DNA of 6,472 nt from an uncultured Bacteroidales bacterium (GCA_947179195.1 CAMXAS010000068.1:1-6472); one strand, 5' to 3'; numbered from the stretch's first letter, positions 1 through 6,472 are shown. The notes: generated by a model not told the origin, from the letters alone. Numbers and translations: made by a program.

Positions 1-434
1 TAGGCTCTTTCCCACAGCAGCACCGCGCCGTCGTCGCGCGTGAGCGCATAGCAGAACTCCGCACGGACCGCCTCATAGCCGGCTTCGCGGTAGCTGCCGC
101 GCAATTCCGGCAATTCGAAATTGTACAGCCGCCAACGGTCCCAAAACACAATCGCGGCTTCCTCGTCGTTCAGTTCCCGCGCCCCCGAGTGCGTGCCGGC
201 CTCGTTGGTGAACGTCATCGGCACTAACATATGCAACCCGTTCATAAAATCCATGAACGTCGCCTCCGCCTTGGCTTCGGTCGCGTCGGGCGCAGAGGGC
301 GAAGGCACGGCCATCATCGTGAGGCCTTCCACCGTATAGTTAAACCGGGTCGTCTCCTCGTAGCTGCAGGAAGTAAGACCGGCCACGCCTATCAGGGCGC
401 AGCCGATCATCAAGACTTTCAACAAACGCTTCAT
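1..434 (-). CDS. Small lipoprotein of unknown function, coding sequence open to the window edge
   Basis: I read this frame directly: ATG at 434-432 and 144 open codons to the left edge, where the next codon begins TA. It could therefore stop there (TAA or TAG) or continue as Tyr, so the true C-terminus is unresolved. The protein begins MKRLLKVLMIGCALIGVAGL and then TSC. That is a basic n-region, a hydrophobic core and a lipobox LTSC with the lipidated Cys at residue 23, so it should be exported and lipid-modified by the Lgt/Lsp pathway. The residues after the Cys are SYEE. Acidic residues there resemble the Bacteroidota lipoprotein export signal, so surface exposure is possible (inference). 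The mature part has a Pro/Ala-rich stretch near residues 44-57, then an apparently globular, Trp/Tyr-rich region (FWDRWRLYNFELPEL near 108-122). I recognise no family. The start lies 3 nt after the gcvP stop, so translation is probably coupled to gcvP. No Shine-Dalgarno sequence is visible. Confidence 0.8.
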   Translation of the reverse strand, partial: MKRLLKVLMIGCALIGVAGLTSCSYEETTRFNYTVEGLTMMAVPSPSAPDATEAKAEATFMDFMNGLHMLVPMTFTNEAGTHSGARELNDEEAAIVFWDRWRLYNFELPELRGSYREAGYEAVRAEFCYALTRDDGAVLLWERA

Positions 435-437
435 GGC

Positions 438-3302
438 TTATTCGGCTTTAAGCGTGCAGCACAGGTTACGGTCGCCGAACGCATCGTCCACCTTGCCGCA
501 GGAAGGCCAATACTTGTCTTCGTGCGGGAGCGGGAACGCGGCTTCCTTACGCGTGTAAGGACGGTCCCAAGTGTCGGCGGACACCACATACACCGTATGC
601 GGCGCGTTCTTAATCAGGTTGTTCGCCTTGTCGGCCTTGCCGCTCTCGATGTCGGCGATTTCCTTGCGGATGGCCACGAAAGCGTCCACAAGCCGATCCA
701 GTTCGGCCAAAGGTTCGCTCTCGGTGGGTTCCACCATCAACGTGCCGTGTACCGGGAACGCGACGGTAGGCGCATGGAAGCCGTAGTCCATCAGACGCTT
801 GGCGATGTCGCCCACCTGTACGTCGGCACTCATGCTGAACGCGTTGCAGTCCAGAATCATTTCGTGCGCGCACATCCCCTGCTTGCCGACATAGAAAATC
901 TTATAGTGGTCTTTAAGACGCGCTTTCAGATAGTTGGCGTTCAAGATAGCGTATTCCGTAGCCGCTTTCAAGCCTTCGCCGCCCAACATACGGACATAGC
1001 CGTAGGTAATGGGCAGGATGAACGCGCTGCCGTAGGGCGAAGCCGCCACCGCACCGCGCTTGGGCTCGCCGTCCAACACGTTGACCACCGTATGCGACGG
1101 CAGATAGGGCGCCAGGTGCTTGGCCACACCGATCGGGCCGACGCCGGGGCCGCCACCGCCGTGGGGCATCGCGAACGTCTTGTGCAGGTTCAAGTGGCAT
1201 ACGTCGGCACCCATCGTGCCCGGCGAGGTCAAACCCACCTGGGCGTTCATGTTCGCGCCGTCCATATATACCTGCGCACCGCAGCTGTGAACGATCTTGA
1301 TGATGTCTAAAATCGCTTCCTCGAACACGCCGTGCGTGGACGGATAGGTGACCATGAGGCAGGCCACGTTCTGACCGTGTTCCGCCACCTTGGCCTTGAG
1401 GTCTTCCACGTCAATCTCGCCCTCTTCCGTCGATTTGACGACCACCACCTTGAGGCCGGCCATAGCCGCCGAAGCGGGGTTGGTGCCGTGGGCCGAAGCC
1501 GGAATCAAGCAGATGTTGCGGTGACCTTCGCCATTGGCCTTTTGATAGGTGCGGATAACCGACAGACCGGCGTATTCGCCCGCCGCACCGGAGTTCGGCT
1601 GGAACGACAGACGCGCGAAGCCCGTGATTTCGCAGAGGTCTTTTTCCAAATTGCGAATCATTTCCAACGTACCGGCGGCCTGGTCGGCGGGCACGAACGG
1701 GTGCAGGCCGGCGAACTCAGGCATACTGAGGCACATCATCTCGGCCGCGGCGTTCAGCTTCATCGTGCAGGAGCCGAGCGGAATCATGGCGCGGTTGAGC
1801 GAAAGGTCTTTTTCTTCCAGTTTCTTCAGATAACGCATCATGTCCGTTTCGGAATGATAGCGGTGAAATACCGGGTGTTGCAGATACGCGCTCTGACGCT
1901 GCATGGCGGCGGGGATGGCGCGCTGCGCTTCCTGCGCGGAGGCCTCGGCCTTTACCGAACCGGCCGTCTTGCCGGCCGCCGTGGCCAGCACGTTCAGAAT
2001 CGCTTCCACATCGGCCAGGGCCGTCGTTTCGTCCACACTGATGCCGATATGGTTGGCATCGGCATAGTGGAAGTTGATTTCAGCCGCCAGGGCCGCCTTA
2101 CGCAAGCCGTCCATCGCCACGCCGGCCGGCAACGCGAGGTAAAGCGTGTCGAAATACGCCTTGTTTTCCTGCGTATAGCCGAGCGCCGCCGCGCCCACGG
2201 CCACATGGGCCGCCAACCGGTGTACGTCCTGCGCAATGGCTTTCAGGCCGCAAGGGCCGTGCCATACCGCATACATGGCCGACATCGTGGCCATCAAGGC
2301 CTGCGCCGTGCAGATGTTGGACGTGGCCTTGTCGCGTTTGATATGCTGTTCGCGCGTCTGCAAGGCCAAACGGAAGGCCTTGTTGCCCTGCGCGTCAACG
2401 GTAAGCCCGATGATACGGCCCGGAATCTGACGCTTGAAGTCGTCCTTCGTGGCGAAGAAAGCGGCCGACGGCCCGCCGAAGCCCATCGGCAGACCGAAAC
2501 GCTGGTTGCTGCCCAACACGCAGTCGGCGCCCCATACGCCCGGTTCCTTCAACATCGTCAGCGCGAGCAAGTCGGTGGCGACGGCCACGAGGCAGTTGTT
2601 TTCGTGCGCCTTGGCGATGAAGGCTTCATAATCGCGCGCCTCACCGCGACGGTCGATATGCTGTACGATGGCGCCGTAGATGTCGGGCGTAAAGGCCAGC
2701 TCCTCTTCCTTGCCGATGGTCAGCTTGATGCCCAGCCATTCGGCCCGCGTCTTGATAACGTCTATCGTCTGCGGGTAAAGGCGTTCGGAAACGAAGAACG
2801 TGCGCGCGTCGGCCTTCTGCTGTTCGCGGCTGCGCGCGTTGTAGAACATCATCATGGCTTCCGCGGCCGCCGTCGCCTCGTCCAAGAGCGAAGCGTTGGT
2901 CAACGGCATCCCCGTCAAATCGGCAATCATCGTCTGGAACACCATCAAGGCTTCCAAACGGCCCTGCGAAATCTCGGCCTGATACGGCGTATAGGACGTG
3001 TACCAACCCGGATTTTCCAAGATGTTGCGTTGGATGACGGCCGGCGTGATGCAGTTGTAGTAGCCCTGACCGATATAGGTCTTGTAAGCCTTGTTCTTCC
3101 GACCCAACGTCCGCAGGTGGTTCAGATATTCATACTCGTTCATGCCCGCCGGCAGATTCAGCGGTTGCTTGAGACGGATGGCGGCCGGCACCGTCTTGTC
3201 AATCAATTCATCCATAGACGATACGCCTATGGTTTTCAGCATTTTCGCCGTTTCTTCGGCGTTAGGCCCGTTGTGACGACAGGCAAAATTGTTGCTCAAC
3301 AT
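438..3302 (-). CDS. gcvP: Glycine dehydrogenase (decarboxylating), P-protein of the glycine cleavage system
   Basis: The 954-residue protein matches the usual length of the single-chain P-protein. This cytoplasmic PLP enzyme decarboxylates glycine and passes the aminomethyl group to the lipoyl arm of GcvH. GcvT and lipoamide dehydrogenase complete the cycle and yield methylene-tetrahydrofolate, CO2, ammonia and NADH. The N-terminal half (about 1-440) carries the family block YYNCITPAVIQRNILENPGW followed by a YTPYQAEISQGRLEA stretch. The C-terminal half (about 460-954) has PLGSCTMKLN near 508-517, a YPSTHGVFEE segment, and the PLP-binding motif NLHKTFAMPHGGGGPG with the Schiff-base lysine at K708, close to the equivalent lysine in E. 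coli. The halves are joined by an Ala/Glu/Lys-rich linker near 445-470. The start MLSNNFACRHNGP places the conserved F-x-x-R-H-x-G-P motif at the expected N-terminal position. No frameshift or missing block was seen. It lies 47 nt downstream of the rhomboid gene. gcvT and gcvH are absent here, and no room exists upstream for a glycine riboswitch. Confidence 0.98.
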   Translation of the reverse strand: MLSNNFACRHNGPNAEETAKMLKTIGVSSMDELIDKTVPAAIRLKQPLNLPAGMNEYEYLNHLRTLGRKNKAYKTYIGQGYYNCITPAVIQRNILENPGWYTSYTPYQAEISQGRLEALMVFQTMIADLTGMPLTNASLLDEATAAAEAMMMFYNARSREQQKADARTFFVSERLYPQTIDVIKTRAEWLGIKLTIGKEEELAFTPDIYGAIVQHIDRRGEARDYEAFIAKAHENNCLVAVATDLLALTMLKEPGVWGADCVLGSNQRFGLPMGFGGPSAAFFATKDDFKRQIPGRIIGLTVDAQGNKAFRLALQTREQHIKRDKATSNICTAQALMATMSAMYAVWHGPCGLKAIAQDVHRLAAHVAVGAAALGYTQENKAYFDTLYLALPAGVAMDGLRKAALAAEINFHYADANHIGISVDETTALADVEAILNVLATAAGKTAGSVKAEASAQEAQRAIPAAMQRQSAYLQHPVFHRYHSETDMMRYLKKLEEKDLSLNRAMIPLGSCTMKLNAAAEMMCLSMPEFAGLHPFVPADQAAGTLEMIRNLEKDLCEITGFARLSFQPNSGAAGEYAGLSVIRTYQKANGEGHRNICLIPASAHGTNPASAAMAGLKVVVVKSTEEGEIDVEDLKAKVAEHGQNVACLMVTYPSTHGVFEEAILDIIKIVHSCGAQVYMDGANMNAQVGLTSPGTMGADVCHLNLHKTFAMPHGGGGPGVGPIGVAKHLAPYLPSHTVVNVLDGEPKRGAVAASPYGSAFILPITYGYVRMLGGEGLKAATEYAILNANYLKARLKDHYKIFYVGKQGMCAHEMILDCNAFSMSADVQVGDIAKRLMDYGFHAPTVAFPVHGTLMVEPTESEPLAELDRLVDAFVAIRKEIADIESGKADKANNLIKNAPHTVYVVSADTWDRPYTRKEAAFPLPHEDKYWPSCGKVDDAFGDRNLCCTLKAE

Positions 3303-3349
3303 ATTGTATAAAATTTTTGTCTTTATTCCTTATGCCATGCGCGGAACGC

Positions 3350-4039
3350 CTACCGGCCATGTATCCGGCTTCCGTGCTTCCGCCAATATAAAATCAAGCC
3401 GATACCGAACAGCATACCGCCCAGGTGCGCGAAATGCGCCACCCCGTCGGCCGTGCCGCCGATGCCGGCGAAAAGTTCCAACAATCCGTATATAATGACG
3501 AACCATTTGGCCCGTATCGGGAACAGGAAATACAGGTAAATCGGCAGGTTGGGAAAACACATCCCGAACGCCAACAGGATGCCGAACACGGCGCCCGACG
3601 CCCCTATCGTGACGATTTGGTTGACGTATTGCGCCACGGCGTAGGCCGGATAATGCGGCATATAGTTGAAATAGACGTTCAGCCCCACGACCAGCGTCTG
3701 CATCAAGCCCGCGCCGATACCCGTGACCATGTAATAAACCAGGAAACGGCGGCCGCCCCACAGGTTCTCCAACGCATAGCCGAACATCCACAGCGCGAAC
3801 ATATTGAAGAACAGATGCGAAAAATTGCCGTGCATGAACATATACGTAACGTACTGCCACCAGTGGAAATCGGTGGCCGACACGTAATGCAGCCCCAAAT
3901 AGCGGCTCATATCGAGGCCGTACAGCCCGAACGTCAGGTCGGCCATATAAAACAGCACGTTGATGATCAAAAGGTTTTTGATGACGGGCGGCAGGAATTG
4001 AAAGCCCCGCACGCGGTAGTTCTCGCTATAGGTCTCCAT
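3350..4039 (-). CDS. Rhomboid family intramembrane serine protease
   Basis: This 229-residue polytopic membrane protein has the compact six-helix bacterial rhomboid layout, with hydrophobic segments near residues 19-38, 62-88, 99-119, 139-160, 165-190 and 200-218. The catalytic Ser is S148 in GASGAVFG (the GxSG motif). The catalytic His is H205 in AHLGGMLFG on the last helix. The HGNFSHLFFNM block on helix 2 supplies H75 and N79, which match the oxyanion-site pair of GlpG. With both dyad residues present, it should be an active protease that cleaves transmembrane substrates in the inner membrane; its substrate cannot be told from sequence. A short soluble N-terminus (about 18 residues) and a basic C-terminal tail (WRKHGSRIHGR) are consistent with both ends being cytoplasmic. 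The ATG lies 2 nt after the mutL stop, which implies translational coupling. A rhomboid gene directly after mutL is a recurring arrangement in Bacteroidota (from memory), often with a second rhomboid gene that is missing here. Confidence 0.95.
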   Translation of the reverse strand: METYSENYRVRGFQFLPPVIKNLLIINVLFYMADLTFGLYGLDMSRYLGLHYVSATDFHWWQYVTYMFMHGNFSHLFFNMFALWMFGYALENLWGGRRFLVYYMVTGIGAGLMQTLVVGLNVYFNYMPHYPAYAVAQYVNQIVTIGASGAVFGILLAFGMCFPNLPIYLYFLFPIRAKWFVIIYGLLELFAGIGGTADGVAHFAHLGGMLFGIGLILYWRKHGSRIHGR

Positions 4040-4041
4040 CG

Positions 4042-5979
4042 TTATTTGCTGTTTTTAAAGGCCTGCTTCACTTCCGTTTCAGGCATAATCCAATAGGTTC
4101 GCCGGCCGCTCGGCGACAGGTGCGGGCACTCGGAGGCGAACAGGTCGTTAATCAGGCTCATCATCTCCGCCCGGCTCAGCACTTGCCCGTGCCGAACGGC
4201 GGTCTGACGCGCCAGCGCCACCGCCACGTTGTCTTCCTGCCGGCCGTGCACCGTCATCATCCGGCTGATATAGTCGTCCACCGTGTTCTCGACGAGCGCG
4301 GCGATGTCTTCGTCCTGGGTCTGAGCCGGCGCCGCGTTGACGATGAACGAACCGCCGCCTACCCATTCGATTTCCCAACCCCAGGCCGCCAGTTTCTCGC
4401 GGATTTCCTTAAGCACGTCGCTTTGGGAGGGCGACAACTGGATGGTTTTGGGGAACAACAGCCGCTGCCCCGCAGGTTTCTCGTGCGGTTGCGTGCTTTT
4501 CAGATATCGTTCGTATATAATGCGTTCGGAAGCCGCCTGCTGGTCAACGAACAGCAAGCCCGACTTGACCGTGGTGACGATATAGGCCGAAGCGAACTGC
4601 AGGAATTTGTTGTTCAAATCGGATTCGGCCGCCAAAGCCTCCGCCGACACGGGCACCACCCCGTTGGGTTCGGCGTTGATTTTGGACATCCGGTTGGTGC
4701 TGACCGCCATTTCGGACTGCGTAGGCCGCCCCTGCTTGGGCAAAGCCGCCTCGGCGGCGTCGGCCGCTTCGGGCGCGAACGTCTCCTTATAAAATTGCAG
4801 TTGCGCCTGCAACGATTCGCCCTGCCGCACGTCCGAAGCGTAAGACGGCTTCTTGCCGCTCTGCTTGTAGGCCACGGCGAACGGGTCGTAGTTCGGGTCG
4901 AGGTTCAGCCGCGGCGGTTCGGGAAAGCCCAACGGCTTGCGCGTCGGCACCACGACGTCGTTCTCGGTGTCGAAATCCAAGGCCGGCGCCAGCTGGGTCA
5001 CGCCTATCGCGTGCTTGACCACCGAAAGCAATACGCCGTAAATCAGCTTCTCGTCGTTGAAACGGATTTCGGTCTTGGTGGGATGGATATTGACGTCTAT
5101 CGTTTCGGGCTTGACCTTCAGCCGCAGGAAATAGGCCGGATAGTTCTTTTCCGGCACCAACTGCTTATAGGCCGTTTCTATGGCGTGGCTAAGCCCGATA
5201 TGTTTGATATAGCGTGTATTGACGAACAGATACTGCTTGCTGCGGTTCTTGGTCGTATATTCGGGCGTGCAGATGAAGCCGTCTATGTCGATGTCGCCCG
5301 CGGCCTCATGCACGCGCACGAGCCGTTGCTCGAACGCCCGCCCCATGAGTTGTACGACGCGCTGCCGGAACGAGCCCGGCTCCAAATGGTAAACCTGCTT
5401 TTCGTCGCGCGTGAGTTGCCATTTGATTTCGGGATGCGCCATCGCCACGCGCACGAACTCTTCCTCAATATAGCGGTATTCCACCTCGTCGGACTTGAGG
5501 AACTGCCGACGCGCCGGCGTATTGAAATAGATGTTCTTGACGCTGATTTGCGTGCCGTCGGGACAGGCGCAGGCTTGCGCCGACGTCCGCTTCTCGCCCT
5601 CCATGCACACGATGTAGCCCGTTTCGTCGTTCGGCCGCTTGGTTTTGAGTTCCACGCAAGCCACGGCCGCGATGGAGGCCAAGGCTTCCCCGCGGAAGCC
5701 CATCGTTTGGAGCGTATAGAGGTCGTCGGCCTGACGGATTTTGGAGGTCGCATGCCGCAGGAAGCACTTTTCGGCATCCTCGGCCGACATCCCGCAACCG
5801 TTGTCAATGACCTGAATCAGCGTCTTGCCGGCGTCGCGCACCAACAGATGGATATCGTCCGCCCCCGCGTCCACGGCGTTTTCCAACAGTTCCTTGACCG
5901 CGGAGGCCGGTCGGTTGACGACTTCGCCCGCCGCAATCTGGTTGGCCACATGTTCCGGTAGTAACTGTATCAAACTCAT
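4042..5979 (-). CDS. mutL: DNA mismatch repair protein MutL
   Basis: MutL is the ATP-driven matchmaker that links mismatch-bound MutS to downstream strand removal. The 645-residue protein begins MSLIQLLPEHVANQIAAGEV, in register with E. coli MutL, which fixes the start. GHKL ATPase motifs are intact: E30 and N34 in KELLENAVDAGA, D59 in DNGCGM, RHATSK at 75-80 and GFRGEAL at 94-100. A transducer domain follows to about residue 330 (KVKPETIDVNIHPTKTEIRF). An Ala/Pro-rich linker covers about 335-455. The dimerisation domain occupies about 460-640. It carries QRLLFP at 505-510, a good match to the beta-clamp-binding motif. The endonuclease motif is altered: D479-E490 reads DQQAASERIIYE, with Gln in place of the usual His. 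The ACK/ACR motif is ARQ at 590-592, and CPHGRP is reduced to CPH at 618-620. Nuclease activity is therefore doubtful. The start lies 21 nt after the small upstream gene, and the stop is 2 nt before the rhomboid start. Confidence 0.98.
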   Translation of the reverse strand: MSLIQLLPEHVANQIAAGEVVNRPASAVKELLENAVDAGADDIHLLVRDAGKTLIQVIDNGCGMSAEDAEKCFLRHATSKIRQADDLYTLQTMGFRGEALASIAAVACVELKTKRPNDETGYIVCMEGEKRTSAQACACPDGTQISVKNIYFNTPARRQFLKSDEVEYRYIEEEFVRVAMAHPEIKWQLTRDEKQVYHLEPGSFRQRVVQLMGRAFEQRLVRVHEAAGDIDIDGFICTPEYTTKNRSKQYLFVNTRYIKHIGLSHAIETAYKQLVPEKNYPAYFLRLKVKPETIDVNIHPTKTEIRFNDEKLIYGVLLSVVKHAIGVTQLAPALDFDTENDVVVPTRKPLGFPEPPRLNLDPNYDPFAVAYKQSGKKPSYASDVRQGESLQAQLQFYKETFAPEAADAAEAALPKQGRPTQSEMAVSTNRMSKINAEPNGVVPVSAEALAAESDLNNKFLQFASAYIVTTVKSGLLFVDQQAASERIIYERYLKSTQPHEKPAGQRLLFPKTIQLSPSQSDVLKEIREKLAAWGWEIEWVGGGSFIVNAAPAQTQDEDIAALVENTVDDYISRMMTVHGRQEDNVAVALARQTAVRHGQVLSRAEMMSLINDLFASECPHLSPSGRRTYWIMPETEVKQAFKNSK

Positions 5980-6000
5980 GGAATAACGGACGTCAACGGA

Positions 6001-6285
6001 TTAGAGGATGAAAAACAACAAGACCACGACCAAACCGATGGCTATCAGCAAGCCGCGCCGGCTCAACAGCCCCTTGGCGTTGCGCCTCGGCCGCTGCATC
6101 TCGAACTCCTGACGCATGCGCGCCTCCCGCTCGGCCCTTTCGCTGCCCGCGGGTTCCGCCCCTTCCGCCGCGTATTTCTTCTTCAACAGGTCCAAACGTT
6201 CCTGCTCCTCGTTGTAGTAACGCGGCTTGTATTCAAATGTCCGCCTCGGACGGGTTTTGAAGAATGTCGGCAAAAACAGCCCCAT
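6001..6285 (-). CDS. Small conserved Bacteroidota-type protein with a C-terminal membrane anchor
   Basis: This 94-residue protein has a charged, soluble N-terminal part and one hydrophobic C-terminal helix (about residues 78-94, GLLIAIGLVVVLLFFIL) preceded by Arg76-Arg77. There is no N-terminal signal peptide. This predicts a tail-anchored inner-membrane protein with its basic N-terminal part in the cytoplasm. Residues about 12-30 (RPRRTFEYKPRYYNEEQER) contain an F-x-Y-x-P-R-Y-Y element. From memory, this element is typical of short Bacteroidota proteins that sit next to mutL and are often labelled 'riboflavin synthase subunit beta'; nothing here supports a riboflavin function. Residues about 24-70 are rich in Glu, Lys and Arg and may form a helix or short coiled coil. 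It is the first gene after the probable promoter at 6331-6338, and mutL starts 21 nt downstream. The function is unknown. Position and composition support it being a real gene. Confidence 0.85.
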   Translation of the reverse strand: MGLFLPTFFKTRPRRTFEYKPRYYNEEQERLDLLKKKYAAEGAEPAGSERAEREARMRQEFEMQRPRRNAKGLLSRRGLLIAIGLVVVLLFFIL

Positions 6286-6330
6286 AGCGCTCGGTTTTAT
6301 CGGTCAGGCATTTCACGTATGCCCAACCTG

Positions 6331-6364
6331 CAAATTTACATTTTTTTTGCCGTTTTTGAAAACC
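6331..6364 (-). promoter_or_regulatory. Probable Bacteroidota-type promoter for the mutL operon
   Basis: On the minus strand, TAAATTTG at 6338-6331 is an exact match to the Bacteroidota -7 consensus TAnnTTTG. A run of eight A residues (6348-6341) lies just upstream of it. The -33 position, about 20 nt upstream at 6364-6358, reads GGTTTTC, only a weak match to TTTG. Transcription would start near 6324-6327, giving a 5' untranslated leader of about 40 nt before the ATG at 6285. The element lies in the only long intergenic gap upstream of five same-strand genes, which fits a main operon promoter. The start site is inferred, not shown. Confidence 0.6.
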
Positions 6365-6396
6365 GGACTAAAACCTTTTCACCTTGCACGAACTTG

Positions 6397-6409
6397 CTTT
6401 TGTCAAAAG
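6397..6409. repeat. 13-nt palindrome, possible operator
   Basis: CTTTTG and CAAAAG form perfect 6-nt arms around a single central T. It lies about 60 nt upstream of the proposed -7 element, outside the core promoter. An AT-rich short palindrome like this could bind a dimeric regulator, but chance in AT-rich DNA is a real alternative, and no regulator gene lies in the window. Confidence 0.3.
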
Positions 6410-6420
6410 ATTGGAAAAGC

Positions 6421-6437
6421 GCGATGCTGCGCATCGC
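6421..6437. repeat. Perfect 7-bp hairpin with a 3-nt loop
   Basis: GCGATGC at 6421-6427 and GCATCGC at 6431-6437 are exact reverse complements separated by TGC. The stem is GC-rich and stable as RNA in either direction. No T-run follows directly on either strand, so it is not a standard intrinsic terminator by itself. It stands 7 nt from a second inverted repeat, and the pair may form a single terminator or intergenic repeat element. Confidence 0.6.
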
Positions 6438-6444
6438 TGTGCCT

Positions 6445-6472
6445 GTTACCTTTTCTTTGTCCGTAAAGAAAA
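6445..6472. terminator. Inverted repeat cut by the window edge, possible bidirectional terminator
   Basis: TTTTCTTT (6451-6458) and AAAGAAAA (6465-6472) are perfect 8-nt arms around the loop GTCCGT, and the right arm ends exactly at the window edge. The left arm is preceded by GTTACC (6445-6450), so the repeat would extend to 14-bp arms if the next bases beyond the window are GGTAAC. The A/T-rich arms suit a terminator working on either strand, perhaps for the gene to the right. A mobile or dispersed palindromic repeat is the alternative. Confidence 0.45.

Noticed and set aside
399..401. Cys12 of the lipoprotein as an alternative lipidated residue
   Set aside because: It lies too early inside the hydrophobic core and is preceded by MIG without a proper lipobox Leu at -3. 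Cys23 after LTS is a much better match.
231..1310. Open frame of 359 codons on the plus strand across the lipoprotein and gcvP 3' end
   Set aside because: It runs antisense across two genes and has the composition of a shadow frame.
1332..3311. Very long open frame (659 codons) on the plus strand, opposite gcvP
   Set aside because: It is fully antisense to a convincing full-length gcvP. Its translation is rich in Arg, His, Gly and Val with no recognisable domain, as expected from a GC-biased gene read backwards.
3303..3349. Possible glycine riboswitch or separate promoter before gcvP
   Set aside because: The gap is only 47 nt, too short for a glycine aptamer, and shows no TAnnTTTG element on the minus strand. 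It is AT-rich next to the start, as is common before Bacteroidota start codons.
3425..4096. Open frame of 223 codons on the plus strand, opposite the rhomboid gene
   Set aside because: It is the mirror of a hydrophobic protein gene, with a His/Gln/Arg-rich translation and no motif. The rhomboid frame on the other strand has intact catalytic motifs.
4120..5961. Long open frame (613 codons) on the plus strand, opposite mutL
   Set aside because: It is antisense to a convincing mutL, has Arg/His/Leu-rich composition without motifs, and is best explained by codon bias in mutL.
6227..6466. 79-codon plus-strand frame covering the right intergenic region
   Set aside because: It overlaps the 5' end of the small anchored-protein gene antisense, then runs through the probable promoter and the inverted repeats, and its translation shows no coherent features.

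Overview
The window is a compact stretch of bacterial chromosome in which every supported gene lies on the minus strand. By eye, the coding part is GC-rich and the far right end is AT-rich. Four things suggest a Bacteroidota, most likely a high-GC member of the Bacteroidales (an Alistipes/Rikenellaceae-like organism is a guess, not proven): a TAnnTTTG-type promoter element, weak or absent Shine-Dalgarno sequences, a lipoprotein with an acidic patch just after the lipid-modified cysteine, and a small Arg/Lys-rich tail-anchored protein followed by mutL and a rhomboid protease.

Layout in the direction of transcription (right to left). 6286-6472 is an AT-rich intergenic region with a likely promoter, a 13-nt palindrome and two hairpin-forming inverted repeats, one of them cut by the window edge. 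6001-6285 encodes a 94-residue protein with one C-terminal membrane anchor. 4042-5979 is mutL, a mismatch-repair ATPase with a clear beta-clamp motif but a degenerate endonuclease site. 3350-4039 is a rhomboid intramembrane serine protease with its catalytic Ser and His present. 438-3302 is gcvP, the full-length single-chain P-protein (glycine decarboxylase) of the glycine cleavage system. 1-434 is a short lipoprotein of unknown function that runs to the left edge.

The gaps between genes (21, 2, 47 and 3 nt) suggest one transcription unit, or at most two if gcvP has its own start in the 47-nt gap. The products do not form one pathway: DNA mismatch repair, membrane proteolysis, one-carbon metabolism and an envelope lipoprotein are strung together. 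The glycine cleavage partners gcvT, gcvH and lpd are not in the window. No tRNA, rRNA, CRISPR array, insertion sequence or phage gene was seen. This is mostly ordinary core genome. The points worth a second look are the MutL active-site changes, the unknown lipoprotein beside gcvP, and the palindromes at the right end.
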